The position numbers were made by a program, and so were the translations under genes. Below the pieces are notes generated by a model, which was not told the origin of the DNA, searched no databases, and was given only the letters and a program-made list of their open reading frames with translations. From Flavobacterium sp. WC2421 (GTDB taxonomy: Bacteria; Bacteroidota; Bacteroidia; Flavobacteriales; Flavobacteriaceae), in the NCBI RefSeq assembly GCF_040822115.1, contig NZ_CP162004.1, forward strand, positions 1,984,001 through 2,048,000: a stretch of DNA of 64,000 nt, given 5' to 3'. Below, piece by piece: positions 37,264-45,571 of the stretch (its first letter is position 1; every line of letters starts with the position of its first letter).

Positions 37264-37536
37264 ATGGAACAATTAACTCAATTTGCACCGTTTTTATTAA
37301 TGTTTGTCGTAATCTATTTCTTTATGATTAGACCACAACAAAAAAGAGCTAAAAACGAAAAAGAATTTGAAAGCAGTCTTAAAGTTGGTGATAAAATCAT
37401 TACAAAAAGTGGTCTTCACGGTAAAGTTTCTGAACTTGCTACAACTACGGTTATTGTAGAGACAATGTCTGGAAAATTAAAAATGGAGCGTTCTGCAATT
37501 TCTATGGAAATGAGTGCAGCTTTAGCAAAAAAATAA
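37264..37536 (+). CDS. yajC: Preprotein translocase accessory subunit YajC
   Basis: A 90-residue single-pass membrane protein, partner of SecDF. One transmembrane helix (about 8-24, PFLLMFVVIYFFMI) precedes RPQQKRAKNEKEFESSLKVGDKIITKSGLHG, a diagnostic block. It is in an operon with nusB (30 bp) and ends at a very strong terminator. secD and secF are not adjacent here. Confidence 0.96.
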   Translation: MEQLTQFAPFLLMFVVIYFFMIRPQQKRAKNEKEFESSLKVGDKIITKSGLHGKVSELATTTVIVETMSGKLKMERSAISMEMSAALAKK

Positions 37537-37555
37537 TCCTTATTTTTAAGGTTAT

Positions 37556-37594
37556 AAAAAAGTCCCAATCGAAATTTTCGTTTGGGACTTTTTT
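37556..37594 (+). terminator. Strong bidirectional terminator after yajC
   Basis: AAAAAAGTCCCAA (37556-37568) pairs with TTGGGACTTTTTT (37582-37594). An inner CGAAA/TTTCG helix continues the stem almost to the loop. It also faces the convergent lysine-rich gene. Confidence 0.92.
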
Positions 37595-37610
37595 AGTTTT
37601 ATGAAAAGTT

Positions 37611-38027
37611 TTATTTCTTTTTCTTTTTATTTTTCTTTGCTTTTTTAGCTTTCGCCTTTGCTTTTTTATCCTTAATTTTCGCTTTGGCCCTAGCTTTTTT
37701 CGCTTTGTCTTTTTTCGCTTTCTTGGCCTTTGCTTTTTTCGCTTTTGCTTTTAGTTTGGCGACTTCTTTGACAACTAGTTTTTTTATTAGTCCCTTTTCT
37801 TTCTGTTTTTCCTTCTTCAGTTTGTCTTTTTCTTTTTTCTTTTCATCCTTAGTTTCGTCAAGAGTAGTTCCTTTTGGCGTTTCACTTGTTTTCTTTTCTG
37901 TAATTGCTTTGGGAATAACTTCGGCAACAGGTTTGGCAACTTTGGGTTTTCTGGATTTAGCGGGTGCTTCTTTTTTATTTGTAACTGCTGTTTCTGGAGT
38001 GGTTACCTCTTCTTTCTTCTCATCCAT
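37611..38027 (-). CDS. Lysine/alanine-rich low-complexity basic protein
   Basis: A 138-residue protein in which 55 residues are lysine. The first 60 residues are mixed charged and Pro/Thr-rich. From about residue 60 on it is KEK and then KAKKAKAKK-type repeats, ending in five lysines. There is no signal peptide, membrane segment or globular motif. The tail resembles histone H1-like bacterial DNA-condensing proteins and eukaryotic H1 tails, but composition alone makes such likeness unreliable. The ATG is at 38027. The complementary frame on plus (37684-38049) is an artefact of the repetitive codons. I think the minus frame is a real gene, function unknown. Confidence 0.65.
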   Translation of the reverse strand: MDEKKEEVTTPETAVTNKKEAPAKSRKPKVAKPVAEVIPKAITEKKTSETPKGTTLDETKDEKKKEKDKLKKEKQKEKGLIKKLVVKEVAKLKAKAKKAKAKKAKKDKAKKARAKAKIKDKKAKAKAKKAKKNKKKKK

Positions 38028-38186
38028 AATACTATATTTAGGTTATTAATATTTTGCTTTTATTGGGTTGTAATGAATTTATTAGCAAGGTATTAGTAAA
38101 TATACTAAATAAAAGAACAAGATAATGTTAAGCTTTTGCCTACAAGTTTAATTTATTCTGGGTAAGAAAAATAAAAGTGGGTATTA

Positions 38187-38224
38187 AAATAAGAAAAGCC
38201 CCATGATTGGGGCTTTTCTTATTT
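38187..38224 (-). terminator. Terminator overlapping the stop codon of the YdeI-like gene
   Basis: A perfect 16-bp stem, AAATAAGAAAAGCCCC (38187-38202) with its complement (38209-38224), 6-nt loop. The stop codon at 38219-38221 lies inside the right arm, so a translating ribosome would cover part of it. Confidence 0.88.
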
Positions 38225-38806
38225 GTATTTATCATTCAAACTAATATTGGCTAGAATCATTGGTGTTATTTTTTCAATTCTCGAAAGTTTTGTGGGCTCT
38301 CGTTTTGCTTCTTCAATGTATTCGTGGAATTCCCGTTGTTTGGCTAATGAAAATTTTTGAAAGGCTTCCGCCAATATACTACTGGAATCTATTGCGAGTT
38401 GTAATTCTGTCGATACAAGTGTTTCTTTTGCTGTAGCTTTAATTACTTTTCCTTTTTTTTCATTTTCAATTGCTTCCAAGATATAAGTTAATACTTCTTT
38501 ATCATTAACCTCTTCTTTTGAATTAAAACGCCATTGTCGTAAAGCTTTTGTTATGCCTTCTTGAGCATTTACTAATACTTTTTTTTCATCTTTAAGAAAA
38601 ACACCATTAAAGAACCAAATTCCAAAATAACTCTTAAATCCACCAATACCAATCACATTTTTATTGTTCAAAACATAAACAGGACCACCCCATTTTGTAG
38701 TTTCAATCAATTCAGTTTGGGCAAGAATTTCTTTCAGTAGATGTAACTCTTCTGTCCAGTTATTATTCTTGTCCCAAGTATGTTTTTTTGGTGTGGATGT
38801 GTCCAA
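38219..38806 (-). CDS. YdeI/OmpD-associated family protein (DUF1801 plus bacteriocin-protection-like domain)
   Basis: A 195-residue protein. The N-terminal part (about 15-110) matches the YdhG/DUF1801 fold (ETTKWGGPVYVLNNKNVIGI, FKSYFGIWFFNGV). The C-terminal about 60 residues (LAEAFQKFSLAKQREFHEYI, then EAKREPTKLSRIEKITPMI) match the OmdA/YdeI bacteriocin-protection tail. Molecular role unknown. The start is TTG (38804-38806), directly abutting the pepT stop at 38807, so it is translated from the pepT transcript, perhaps by re-initiation. Confidence 0.8.
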   Translation of the reverse strand: MDTSTPKKHTWDKNNNWTEELHLLKEILAQTELIETTKWGGPVYVLNNKNVIGIGGFKSYFGIWFFNGVFLKDEKKVLVNAQEGITKALRQWRFNSKEEVNDKEVLTYILEAIENEKKGKVIKATAKETLVSTELQLAIDSSSILAEAFQKFSLAKQREFHEYIEEAKREPTKLSRIEKITPMILANISLNDKYK

Positions 38807-40078
38807 TTATTTTCTCTTTTTAGATAGTTCTAATCCAAAGTTAGGCATTGAAGTTAGTTCAGCGATTTTTACAATTACGTCAACCGCTTTCTGCATGCTT
38901 TCAACAGGAACATATTCATATTTTCCATGAAAGTTGTGTCCTCCTGCAAAAATATTAGGACAAGGTAATCCCATATAGGATAATTGACAACCATCAGTTC
39001 CCCCACGAATAGGTTTAATCAATGGTTTGATTTCTAGTTCTTTCATTGCTTTTTCGGCAATGTCAACAATATGTTTTACGGGAACCACTTTTTCTTTCAT
39101 ATTGTAATACTGGTCTTTGATCTCAGCAATCACAATGTCTTCCCCAAATTGTTTCGCAAATTTCTTATTGATTTTGCGACTTATTTTTTCAATTTTTTCT
39201 TTTCGTTTTTCGAATTTTATCTTGTTATGATCTCTAATGATTAATTCCAAGACAGTTTCCTCAATGCTCCCTGTTAAATGGTGTACATGATAAAAACCCT
39301 CATATCCTTTTGTCTCTTGTGGCGTTTCATCAGAAGGCAAAGCATTGATAAAATCATTGGCAATCAACATGGAGTTGATCATTTTTCCTTTGGCATAACC
39401 TGGATGCACACTTTTTCCTTTAAAAGTAATTTTGGCTCCAGCCGCATTAAAATTCTCATATTCTAATTCACCTATTTGACTTCCATCCATTGTGTAAGCC
39501 CAGTCAGCACCAAATTTATCTACATCAAAATGATGTGCTCCGCGACCAATTTCTTCGTCAGGTGTAAACCCAACTCTAATTTTCCCGTGATTGATGTCTG
39601 GATTTTTGATTAGGAATTCCATTGCAGTTACTATTTCAGTAATTCCCGCTTTATCATCTGCTCCTAAAAGGGTTGTTCCGTCAGTTGTAATTAATGTTTG
39701 TCCTTTGTATTGTAATAAATCCTTGAAATAGCTTGGAGATAAAATGATGTTTTGTTCTGCATTTAAAACAATGTCTTTACCGTCATAATTTTTTATGATT
39801 TGTGGGTTTACATTGGCTCCAGTAAAATCTGGTGTGGTGTCAAAATGAGAGATAAATCCAATAGTTGGTACCTCATGATCGACATTGCTTGGTAAAGTTG
39901 CCATGATATATGCTTTATCATCTATGGTTACTTCTTGCATACCAATTGCTTTTAATTCGGCTACTAATTTATTGGCTAAGTCCCATTGTTTTGCAGTACT
40001 TGGAGTTGTGTCTGAACTTGCGTCAGATTCGGTGTCAATCGTTACATAACTAATGAAACGGTCAATGATATGTTGCAT
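38807..40078 (-). CDS. pepT: Peptidase T (tripeptide aminopeptidase)
   Basis: A 423-residue M20 metallopeptidase that removes the N-terminal residue from tripeptides. Zinc-site motifs are [12 protein letters not shown] (metal His, then Asp), [14 protein letters not shown] (bridging Asp), [17 protein letters not shown] (catalytic Glu) and the late [13 protein letters not shown] (metal His). The open frame runs to 40105, but the ATG at 40078 gives the conserved [15 protein letters not shown] start and lies 24 bp after an exact -7 box. Followed directly by the YdeI-like gene. Confidence 0.96.
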   Translation of the reverse strand: MQHIIDRFISYVTIDTESDASSDTTPSTAKQWDLANKLVAELKAIGMQEVTIDDKAYIMATLPSNVDHEVPTIGFISHFDTTPDFTGANVNPQIIKNYDGKDIVLNAEQNIILSPSYFKDLLQYKGQTLITTDGTTLLGADDKAGITEIVTAMEFLIKNPDINHGKIRVGFTPDEEIGRGAHHFDVDKFGADWAYTMDGSQIGELEYENFNAAGAKITFKGKSVHPGYAKGKMINSMLIANDFINALPSDETPQETKGYEGFYHVHHLTGSIEETVLELIIRDHNKIKFEKRKEKIEKISRKINKKFAKQFGEDIVIAEIKDQYYNMKEKVVPVKHIVDIAEKAMKELEIKPLIKPIRGGTDGCQLSYMGLPCPNIFAGGHNFHGKYEYVPVESMQKAVDVIVKIAELTSMPNFGLELSKKRK

Positions 40079-40102
40079 AAAAGTATATTTATATATGAGG
40101 GA

Positions 40103-40110
40103 CAAATATA
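40103..40110 (-). promoter_or_regulatory. Bacteroidota -7 box for pepT
   Basis: TATATTTG on the minus strand, 24 nt before the chosen ATG at 40078. It overlaps the alternative upstream start and so argues against it. Confidence 0.55.
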
Positions 40111-40360
40111 CAGTTTATTTACAAACTGAATTCGTAAGATGGCTTTGGTCTTTTGTTAATTAGGTATAATAAAGAAAGAGAAGCCTATTTACAATTGTTT
40201 TGTTTTTTAGCAGAAGGATAAAATTATACAGTAAAATTAGATTTTATTTAAAGTATGTTTCGTTAAACTTAAAAAGCGTTAAAAAAAACGGATTGACCAC
40301 TTTTTTTTGTAAATTTAATAGTCGTTAGAATAAACGTATAATATTAAAAATCAAATCATT

Positions 40361-40882
40361 ATGAAAAATTTATTATTATTTATCATCGCTGTGTTATTTT
40401 GTTCAGGAGTAGAAGCCCAAGATAATAAAATGCAAAAAGAAAAGATGCATGATGCTAAAATGGCACAAATGAAAGAGTATTTGAAAATGAAGGACGGTAA
40501 GGTAATGATGATGAAAGAGGGTAAGATGATGATGATGAATAAAGAGATGACATTGTCTAACGGTACTGTGGTTGCTCCAAATGGAATGATGAAAATGAAA
40601 AATGGCCAGTCTATGATGATGAAAAATGGCGAAATGATGAATATGCAAGGCATGATGATGAAAAATTATGTAAAAATGAAAGATGGTAAAATGATGATGA
40701 TGAAAGAGGGCAATATGATGATGATGGATAAAGAAATGAAAATGTCTAACGGTGCAATGGTCTCTCCAAACGGAATGGTTAAAATGAAAAATGGGAAAAC
40801 CATGATGATGAAAAATGGGGAGAAAATGGATATGGACGGTATGATGATGGAGAAAATGGAAATGAAAAAAGACAAAAAATAA
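40361..40882 (+). CDS. Secreted Met-rich tandem-repeat protein
   Basis: A 173-residue protein with a signal peptide (about 1-20, CSGVEAQ) and roughly 50 methionines. Two long direct repeats cover about residues 42-97 and 105-160. Each has the order KMKDGK, MMMKEG, MMMM, KEM, LSNG or MSNG, VxPNGM, KMKNG, MMMKNGE, M. The short unit K(D/N)G-x-MMM recurs every 10-15 residues. Met-rich exported segments in other bacteria bind Cu(I) or Ag(I), so a periplasmic metal buffer is a reasonable guess. I recall a related domain of unknown function (DUF6799) in Bacteroidota but cannot confirm it. Own terminator; no adjacent copper genes. Confidence 0.75.
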   Translation: MKNLLLFIIAVLFCSGVEAQDNKMQKEKMHDAKMAQMKEYLKMKDGKVMMMKEGKMMMMNKEMTLSNGTVVAPNGMMKMKNGQSMMMKNGEMMNMQGMMMKNYVKMKDGKMMMMKEGNMMMMDKEMKMSNGAMVSPNGMVKMKNGKTMMMKNGEKMDMDGMMMEKMEMKKDKK

Positions 40883-40939
40883 AACGCTTTGAAGTTCAGT
40901 TTTTGATTAAAAAAAAACAGTTAAAGTGGTAGTTTTTAC

Positions 40940-40973
40940 AACCGAAGCCTATTATTAGGCTTCGGTTTTTTTA
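40940..40973 (+). terminator. Intrinsic terminator after the Met-rich gene
   Basis: A perfect 12-bp stem, AACCGAAGCCTA (40940-40951) with TAGGCTTCGGTT (40956-40967), 4-nt loop, T run to 40973. Confidence 0.93.
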
Positions 40974-41065
40974 TTTCATTTAAAACTCTAGCCTATAGAA
41001 CCCTTTAATTTTAGTTGAATAATAAATTTTAGTTTACAAATATTTATTTATCGACTATATAATTC

Positions 41066-41073
41066 TATTTTTG
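41066..41073 (+). promoter_or_regulatory. Bacteroidota -7 box for pyrD
   Basis: TATTTTTG, an exact TAnnTTTG match, 20 nt before the pyrD ATG. Confidence 0.6.
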
Positions 41074-41093
41074 CACAACACAACTAAATATAC

Positions 41094-42116
41094 ATGTACA
41101 AACTTCTTATTCGTCCGCTATTTTTCTTATTTGATCCTGAAAAAATACATTATTTCACTTTCTCGCTGGTTCGCATTACTTCTAAAATTCCTGGTTTTTC
41201 GGCAATTTATCGTTCGCTTTATCTGGTAAATGATAAGCGTTTAGAAACCGAAGTTTTTGGATTGAAATTTAAAAACCCAGTAGGTCTTGCCGCTGGTTTT
41301 GATAAGGATGCCAAGCTGTATAAAGAGTTGTCGAACTTTGGTTTTGGATTTATAGAAATTGGTACTTTAACACCAAAAGGACAAGATGGAAACCCTAAAA
41401 AGCGTTTATTTCGTTTGAAAGAAGATTCGGCAATTATTAACCGAATGGGTTTTAATAATGGAGGAGTTCTGGAAGCAGTAGATCGATTGAAAGCAAATAA
41501 TGGCGTTTTAATTGGTGGAAACATTGGTAAAAATAAATTGACACCAAATGAAGAAGCGACATCTGATTACGAAATATGTTTTGATGCTTTGTATGATTAT
41601 GTTGATTATTTTGTAGTGAATGTAAGTTCGCCAAACACACCAAATTTGCGTGCGCTGCAAGATAAAGAGCCATTGACTCAGTTGTTGCAAACACTTCAAA
41701 ATAAAAATTTGGCAAAACCAAAACAAAAGCCTGTCCTTTTAAAAATTGCTCCTGATTTAACAGATGAACAGTTATTAGATATTATTGATATTGTGGCTGA
41801 AACTAAAATTGCGGGTGTAATTGCAACCAATACAACTATCTCGCGTGAGGGATTGCAATCAGTCAATAAATCCGAAATGGGGGGATTGTCTGGGAAACCA
41901 TTAACAAAACGTTCGACAGAAGTAATCCGATTTTTATCTGAAAAAAGCAATAAAGCTTTCCCTATTATTGGAGTAGGAGGAATCCATTCTGCTGATGATG
42001 CTATAGAAAAACTAGAGGCTGGAGCAAGCTTGATACAGTTGTATACCGGTTTTATTTATGAAGGACCAGCATTAGTAAAAGCGATAAATAAAAAGATTTT
42101 GGAACGATTGAAATAA
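41094..42116 (+). CDS. pyrD: Dihydroorotate dehydrogenase (quinone), class 2
   Basis: Fourth step of pyrimidine synthesis: dihydroorotate to orotate with quinone as acceptor, on the inner membrane. At 340 residues it has the N-terminal membrane-associating helix region ([19 protein letters not shown]) of class 2 enzymes. FMN and substrate motifs are visible: [48 protein letters not shown], the catalytic-Ser loop [13 protein letters not shown], and [20 protein letters not shown]. Monocistronic with promoter and terminator. Confidence 0.97.
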   Translation: MYKLLIRPLFFLFDPEKIHYFTFSLVRITSKIPGFSAIYRSLYLVNDKRLETEVFGLKFKNPVGLAAGFDKDAKLYKELSNFGFGFIEIGTLTPKGQDGNPKKRLFRLKEDSAIINRMGFNNGGVLEAVDRLKANNGVLIGGNIGKNKLTPNEEATSDYEICFDALYDYVDYFVVNVSSPNTPNLRALQDKEPLTQLLQTLQNKNLAKPKQKPVLLKIAPDLTDEQLLDIIDIVAETKIAGVIATNTTISREGLQSVNKSEMGGLSGKPLTKRSTEVIRFLSEKSNKAFPIIGVGGIHSADDAIEKLEAGASLIQLYTGFIYEGPALVKAINKKILERLK

Positions 42117-42139
42117 TTCGTTTCTCAATATATATATAG

Positions 42140-42172
42140 AAGTCCGTTAGAAAGTTTCTATCGGACTTTTTT
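42140..42172 (+). terminator. Intrinsic terminator after pyrD
   Basis: AAGTCCG (42140-42146) with CGGACTT (42162-42168), inner TAGAAA/TTTCTA, T run following. It also points into the DUF3307 remnant. Confidence 0.88.
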
Positions 42173-42180
42173 ATTTTCTA

Positions 42181-42378
42181 TTAGGAGAGAATTTGTACAA
42201 TAAGTCCTGTAAGTAGAGCAATTCTGAAACTTAATAAAGTACCTATTAATACATATTCGGTTAATTTTTGGTCTTTGGCCTCTTTCAAATCTCCAAAACG
42301 AAAAATAGATTTGGCTGCCAATAAAATGGAATCGCTTATAAAGGGTTGCGATAATAAAGCTAAAATAAATAAGTGACC
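42181..42378 (-). pseudogene. C-terminal remnant of a DUF3307-type membrane protein gene
   Basis: On the minus strand 65 codons read cleanly to a TAA at 42181-42183, giving HLFILALLSQPFISDSILLA, then KSIFRFGDLKEAKDQKLTEY and VLIGTLLSFRIALLTGLIVQ. This matches my memory of the C-terminal end of flavobacterial DUF3307 proteins. An in-frame stop lies just upstream of the first codon shown and no start codon or N-terminal part is present. The sequence beyond is AT-rich and unrelated. It is therefore a truncated leftover, about a quarter of a normal gene. The 79-codon frame at 42158-42397 is a different, meaningless frame over it. Confidence 0.6.
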
Positions 42379-42490
42379 TAATATTTAATATTACCAAATT
42401 ATGTAATATTTATTTGTATTACCAAAATACAGAATACGTTAAAGTTCTTAAAATTTAAAAGGCATCATTTAGAAATCCTAATTGTTTTTC

Positions 42491-42498
42491 TATCTTTG
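42491..42498 (+). promoter_or_regulatory. Bacteroidota -7 box for the HMG-CoA lyase gene
   Basis: TATCTTTG, an exact TAnnTTTG match, but only 7 nt before the ATG at 42506. Transcription from it would give an mRNA with almost no leader. Confidence 0.5.
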
Positions 42499-42505
42499 AA
42501 ACTAT

Positions 42506-43369
42506 ATGAAGCAAGTGAAAATTATAGAATGTCCTCGTGATGCTATGCAAGGCATTAAACCTTTTATTCCTACAGATAGGAAGGTGGCCTACTTACAATC
42601 TTTATTGCGTGTTGGGTTTGATTCCATTGATTTTGGAAGTTTTGTTTCTCCAAAAGCGATTCCGCAAATGGTGGACACTGCCGAAGTTTTAGCACAACTA
42701 GATCTTTCGGAAACCACCAGTAAACTCTTAGCCATCATTGCAAATACAAGAGGTGCTGAAATGGCTTCTAAGCATGCTGAAATACAATATTTAGGGTTTC
42801 CTTTCTCGATTTCCGAGAATTTTCAAATGAGGAATACACATAAAACTATAGCCGAATCTTTAGTTACACTTACCGAAATTTTAGAAATTGCGGATCAAAC
42901 CAATAAAGAAGTGGTTGCTTATTTATCAATGGGATTTGGTAATCCATACGGTGATCCATGGAATGTAGATATAGTAGGAGAGTGGACGGAAAAAATGTCT
43001 AACATGGGAGTTAAAATACTATCCCTTTCTGATACTGTGGGTAGTTCTACTCCTGATGTGATTAGCTACTTATTCTCCAATTTAATTCCAAAATATCCTG
43101 AGATTGAATTTGGTGCTCATTTGCATACCACTCCTGATAAATGGTTTGAAAAAATTGATGCGGCTTATAAAGCGGGATGTACTCGTTTTGATGGTGCTAT
43201 TCAAGGTTTTGGTGGTTGCCCAATGGCCAAAGATGATTTAACGGGTAATATGCCAACTGAGAAATTATTATCTTATTTTACTGCAAATAAAGTAGAAACC
43301 AACTTGAATCCGTTGAGTTTTGAAAGCGCGTATAATGAAGCGTCCAAGCTATTTGGTAAATTCCATTAA
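42506..43369 (+). CDS. Hydroxymethylglutaryl-CoA lyase
   Basis: A 287-residue TIM-barrel enzyme splitting HMG-CoA into acetyl-CoA and acetoacetate, the last step of leucine breakdown. Family motifs are VKIIECPRDAMQGIK at the start, FGSFVSPKAIPQMVDTAEV, the metal ligands in HLHTTPDKW, and the active-site Cys loop GFGGCPMAKDDLTGNMPTE. It could work in the same pathway as the leucine-type dehydrogenase at 35 kb. The other leucine-degradation genes are not in the window. Single gene. Confidence 0.94.
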   Translation: MKQVKIIECPRDAMQGIKPFIPTDRKVAYLQSLLRVGFDSIDFGSFVSPKAIPQMVDTAEVLAQLDLSETTSKLLAIIANTRGAEMASKHAEIQYLGFPFSISENFQMRNTHKTIAESLVTLTEILEIADQTNKEVVAYLSMGFGNPYGDPWNVDIVGEWTEKMSNMGVKILSLSDTVGSSTPDVISYLFSNLIPKYPEIEFGAHLHTTPDKWFEKIDAAYKAGCTRFDGAIQGFGGCPMAKDDLTGNMPTEKLLSYFTANKVETNLNPLSFESAYNEASKLFGKFH

Positions 43370-43452
43370 TTCATAAATAAAGACACAAAAGTTAATAATA
43401 AGTATACATAGAAAGCGTTAATACTATTCTAAATAGATTTACTTTTATATTT

Positions 43453-44016
43453 ATGATTTTTAGAATAAAAAAATACTGCAATCTTACTGTTTTAGTTACA
43501 GTATTATTTACTTTTTTTTCGGTTTCTTGCTCCAGTGATTTAGATTTTAATCAAGCGAATAACCTTAAATTAGAACCTGTTATTGTTGCTAATTTAACTT
43601 ATTTTGATATTTCTGAAAATGGATTTATTGATAATGGAATTGAGCAAAAAGTAGCTTTTGATGCCCAAGATTTTGATGTTTTTCGGGACTCTTTCTTTCG
43701 AGATAATTTAAAAAGGGCTGACTTTTTTTTTGAAATCAATAACACTGTAAATAGAATGTTTACAATAAATATTGTGCTTTTAGATGGAAATGACCAGCCA
43801 CTTTATTTCATTCCTTTTACTGTACCAGCCTATAATGGTACTCCTAATACCATAACTAAAACGGAAGTTTTTGAAAATTTAAATTTGGAGTTACTTAAGA
43901 GCACTAAAAGAATGGGCTTTGTAATTGCTATGGCTCCTGGTGCACCATTGGATGGTAGTGGTCAAGGAAGTTTAAAACTACGCTCAAGTGCAACTGTTTA
44001 TTTTGAAATAAAATGA
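43453..44016 (+). CDS. Hypothetical lipoprotein paired with a DUF5723-like barrel
   Basis: A 187-residue predicted lipoprotein: a hydrophobic N-terminus runs into the lipobox VSCS (Cys about 27). The rest is beta-rich, with VANLTYFDISENGF, ADFFFEINNTVNRMFTINIV, LLDGNDQPLYFIPFTVPAY and a final SATVYFEIK strand, suggesting a small beta-sandwich. I do not recognise a family. Its stop codon overlaps the ATG of the next gene (44013-44016), so the two are translationally coupled and probably act together at the outer membrane. Confidence 0.82.
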   Translation: MIFRIKKYCNLTVLVTVLFTFFSVSCSSDLDFNQANNLKLEPVIVANLTYFDISENGFIDNGIEQKVAFDAQDFDVFRDSFFRDNLKRADFFFEINNTVNRMFTINIVLLDGNDQPLYFIPFTVPAYNGTPNTITKTEVFENLNLELLKSTKRMGFVIAMAPGAPLDGSGQGSLKLRSSATVYFEIK

Positions 44017-45401
44017 GGAAAGTATATTTATTAGGCTTACTATTCCTTTCTATTAGTAGTTTTAGTCAAAACAAACAAATTCTATATAATTTTACTTCGG
44101 TGCCTCAATCTTTAATGAGTAACCCTGGCGCTGATGTTAAGTACAAATATTATTTTGGAGTTCCTCTGTTATCTGGAATTTCAGCTAATATAGGTTCGTC
44201 AGGATTTTCAGCTTATGATTTATTTGCAAATGACGGAGTCGATTTTAATACCAAGTTGCAAAATGTTGTATTGTCTACTTCAAGAAATGATAAAATTGCT
44301 TTAAATGAACAAATAGAATTGTTTACTGGAGGTTTTCAAGTGGGTAATTGGGAGAGTAAAGGATATGTTTCTTTTGGAATGTATCAAGAATTCGATTTCT
44401 GGTCTTACTTGCCACAAGATTTGGCTACACTTGCCCTGTACGGAAACAAAGATTATATAGGCAAAGTGTTTAATTTGGGAGATCTAAGTATAAAATCTGA
44501 ATTGCTTTCAGTATTGCATATTGGTTTCCATAAAAATATAAAGGAGAATCTTATTATTGGAGGAAGAGCCAAATTGTATTCGAGTGCTTTTAATGCAAGG
44601 TCTACAAATAACTCGGGATATATTTATACTATTCCTTCAACGACCACTGTTTATGAACAAGTCATTTATTCCGATTTGCAACTCAATACTTCTGGTATTT
44701 CTAAATATTTAGAAAAAGGATATCAAGGAAATATCGGTAGTGATATGCAAAAGAAAGCATTATTTGGTGGTGATATGGGATTGGGATTCGATTTAGGATT
44801 TACATACTATCCAGAAAAAAACATTCAAGTTACAGCAAGTGTAATTGATGTAGGATTTATAAAACATAGCAAAGATGTTGAAACATTTACATATAAAGGT
44901 TCTTATAAATATGAAGGGATAAATCCAAAGTTTGACGGGAATGCTAATCCTAAAAATGTGTTTGAAGAATTTCAAGCGGCCATTCCTCGAGATACACTTT
45001 ATGCAGGATATACAACTTTGCGTCCAGTTAAATTCAACGCATCGTATCAATATTCATTTAATGATTCAAGAGGAGGAGACTGTAATTGTAGTGGTGAAGA
45101 ATCGGAATATAAAAACGCAGTAGGTGGTCAATTGTTTATGATGACTACACCAAGAGCGCCAATAGTTGCTTTGACAGGTTATTACAGACGAAATGTTTTA
45201 CAAAATTTACAAATGAAGGCAACGTATACTGTAGATACTTTCTCGTATACTAATATTGGTTTAGGACTTTCTGGAAATTTAGGAAAGTTTAATTTGTATT
45301 TTTTGGCTGATAATCTCTTGGAATATCGGGATCTGGCTAAAGCCAATAGTTTGTCTTTTCAATTCGGATTTAATTTTATTTTTAAAGAAAGTGATGACTA
45401 A
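44013..45401 (+). CDS. DUF5723-like outer-membrane beta-barrel protein
   Basis: A 462-residue exported protein (signal peptide about 1-19, ISSFSQ) with alternating strand pattern throughout and a C-terminal strand SFQFGFNFIFKESDD. The first mature segment QILYNFTSVPQSLMSNPGAD is the typical opening of DUF5723 proteins of Bacteroidota, predicted barrels of unknown function. One oddity is a short Cys pair in GGDCNCSGEE, which may sit in a surface loop. Coupled by a 4-bp overlap to the upstream lipoprotein. Confidence 0.8.
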   Translation: MRKVYLLGLLFLSISSFSQNKQILYNFTSVPQSLMSNPGADVKYKYYFGVPLLSGISANIGSSGFSAYDLFANDGVDFNTKLQNVVLSTSRNDKIALNEQIELFTGGFQVGNWESKGYVSFGMYQEFDFWSYLPQDLATLALYGNKDYIGKVFNLGDLSIKSELLSVLHIGFHKNIKENLIIGGRAKLYSSAFNARSTNNSGYIYTIPSTTTVYEQVIYSDLQLNTSGISKYLEKGYQGNIGSDMQKKALFGGDMGLGFDLGFTYYPEKNIQVTASVIDVGFIKHSKDVETFTYKGSYKYEGINPKFDGNANPKNVFEEFQAAIPRDTLYAGYTTLRPVKFNASYQYSFNDSRGGDCNCSGEESEYKNAVGGQLFMMTTPRAPIVALTGYYRRNVLQNLQMKATYTVDTFSYTNIGLGLSGNLGKFNLYFLADNLLEYRDLAKANSLSFQFGFNFIFKESDD

Positions 45402-45537
45402 TTAGTATAGTAACAAGGAACTATTTGATTTTATAATTGCAATACTCTTTCGAAAAAGATCTATGCTAATTTTTAATGATTAAAAATAACTTGAATATTA
45501 TTCACTAGTTTTTCAAACATTTAATCAAATAATTCAC

Positions 45538-45545
45538 TATATTTG
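45538..45545 (+). promoter_or_regulatory. Bacteroidota -7 box for guaB
   Basis: TATATTTG, an exact TAnnTTTG match, 26 nt before the guaB ATG. No guanine riboswitch was recognised in the 170-bp spacer. Confidence 0.6.
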
Positions 45546-45571
45546 CACGCAATTCAACTAGAAATTGCACC

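Noticed and set aside
37684..38049. 121-codon Phe/Ser-rich frame opposite the lysine-rich gene
   Set aside because: Complement of AAA/AAG/GCN codons always reads as Phe/Leu/Ser-rich open frame; it is a mirror of the minus-strand gene.
38093..38108. TTAGTA-AATA-TACTAA palindrome upstream of the lysine-rich gene
   Set aside because: Short and AT-only; expected by chance in DNA of this composition, no promoter box beside it.
40421..40860. ATGATG triplet clusters as a possible microsatellite or CRISPR-like array
   Set aside because: They are in-frame Met codons of the repeat protein; units are not separated by unique spacers.
40351..40875. Minus-strand His/Ile/Phe-rich frames over the Met-rich gene
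   Set aside because: Complement of ATG/AAA repeats; no start context or family match.
42158..42397. 79-codon minus-strand frame downstream of pyrD
   Set aside because: It is the wrong frame over the DUF3307 remnant; the protein-like frame is shifted by one.
45402..45571. Possible purine riboswitch before guaB
   Set aside because: No three-way-junction pattern or conserved core bases could be found by eye; only a normal -7 box is evident.
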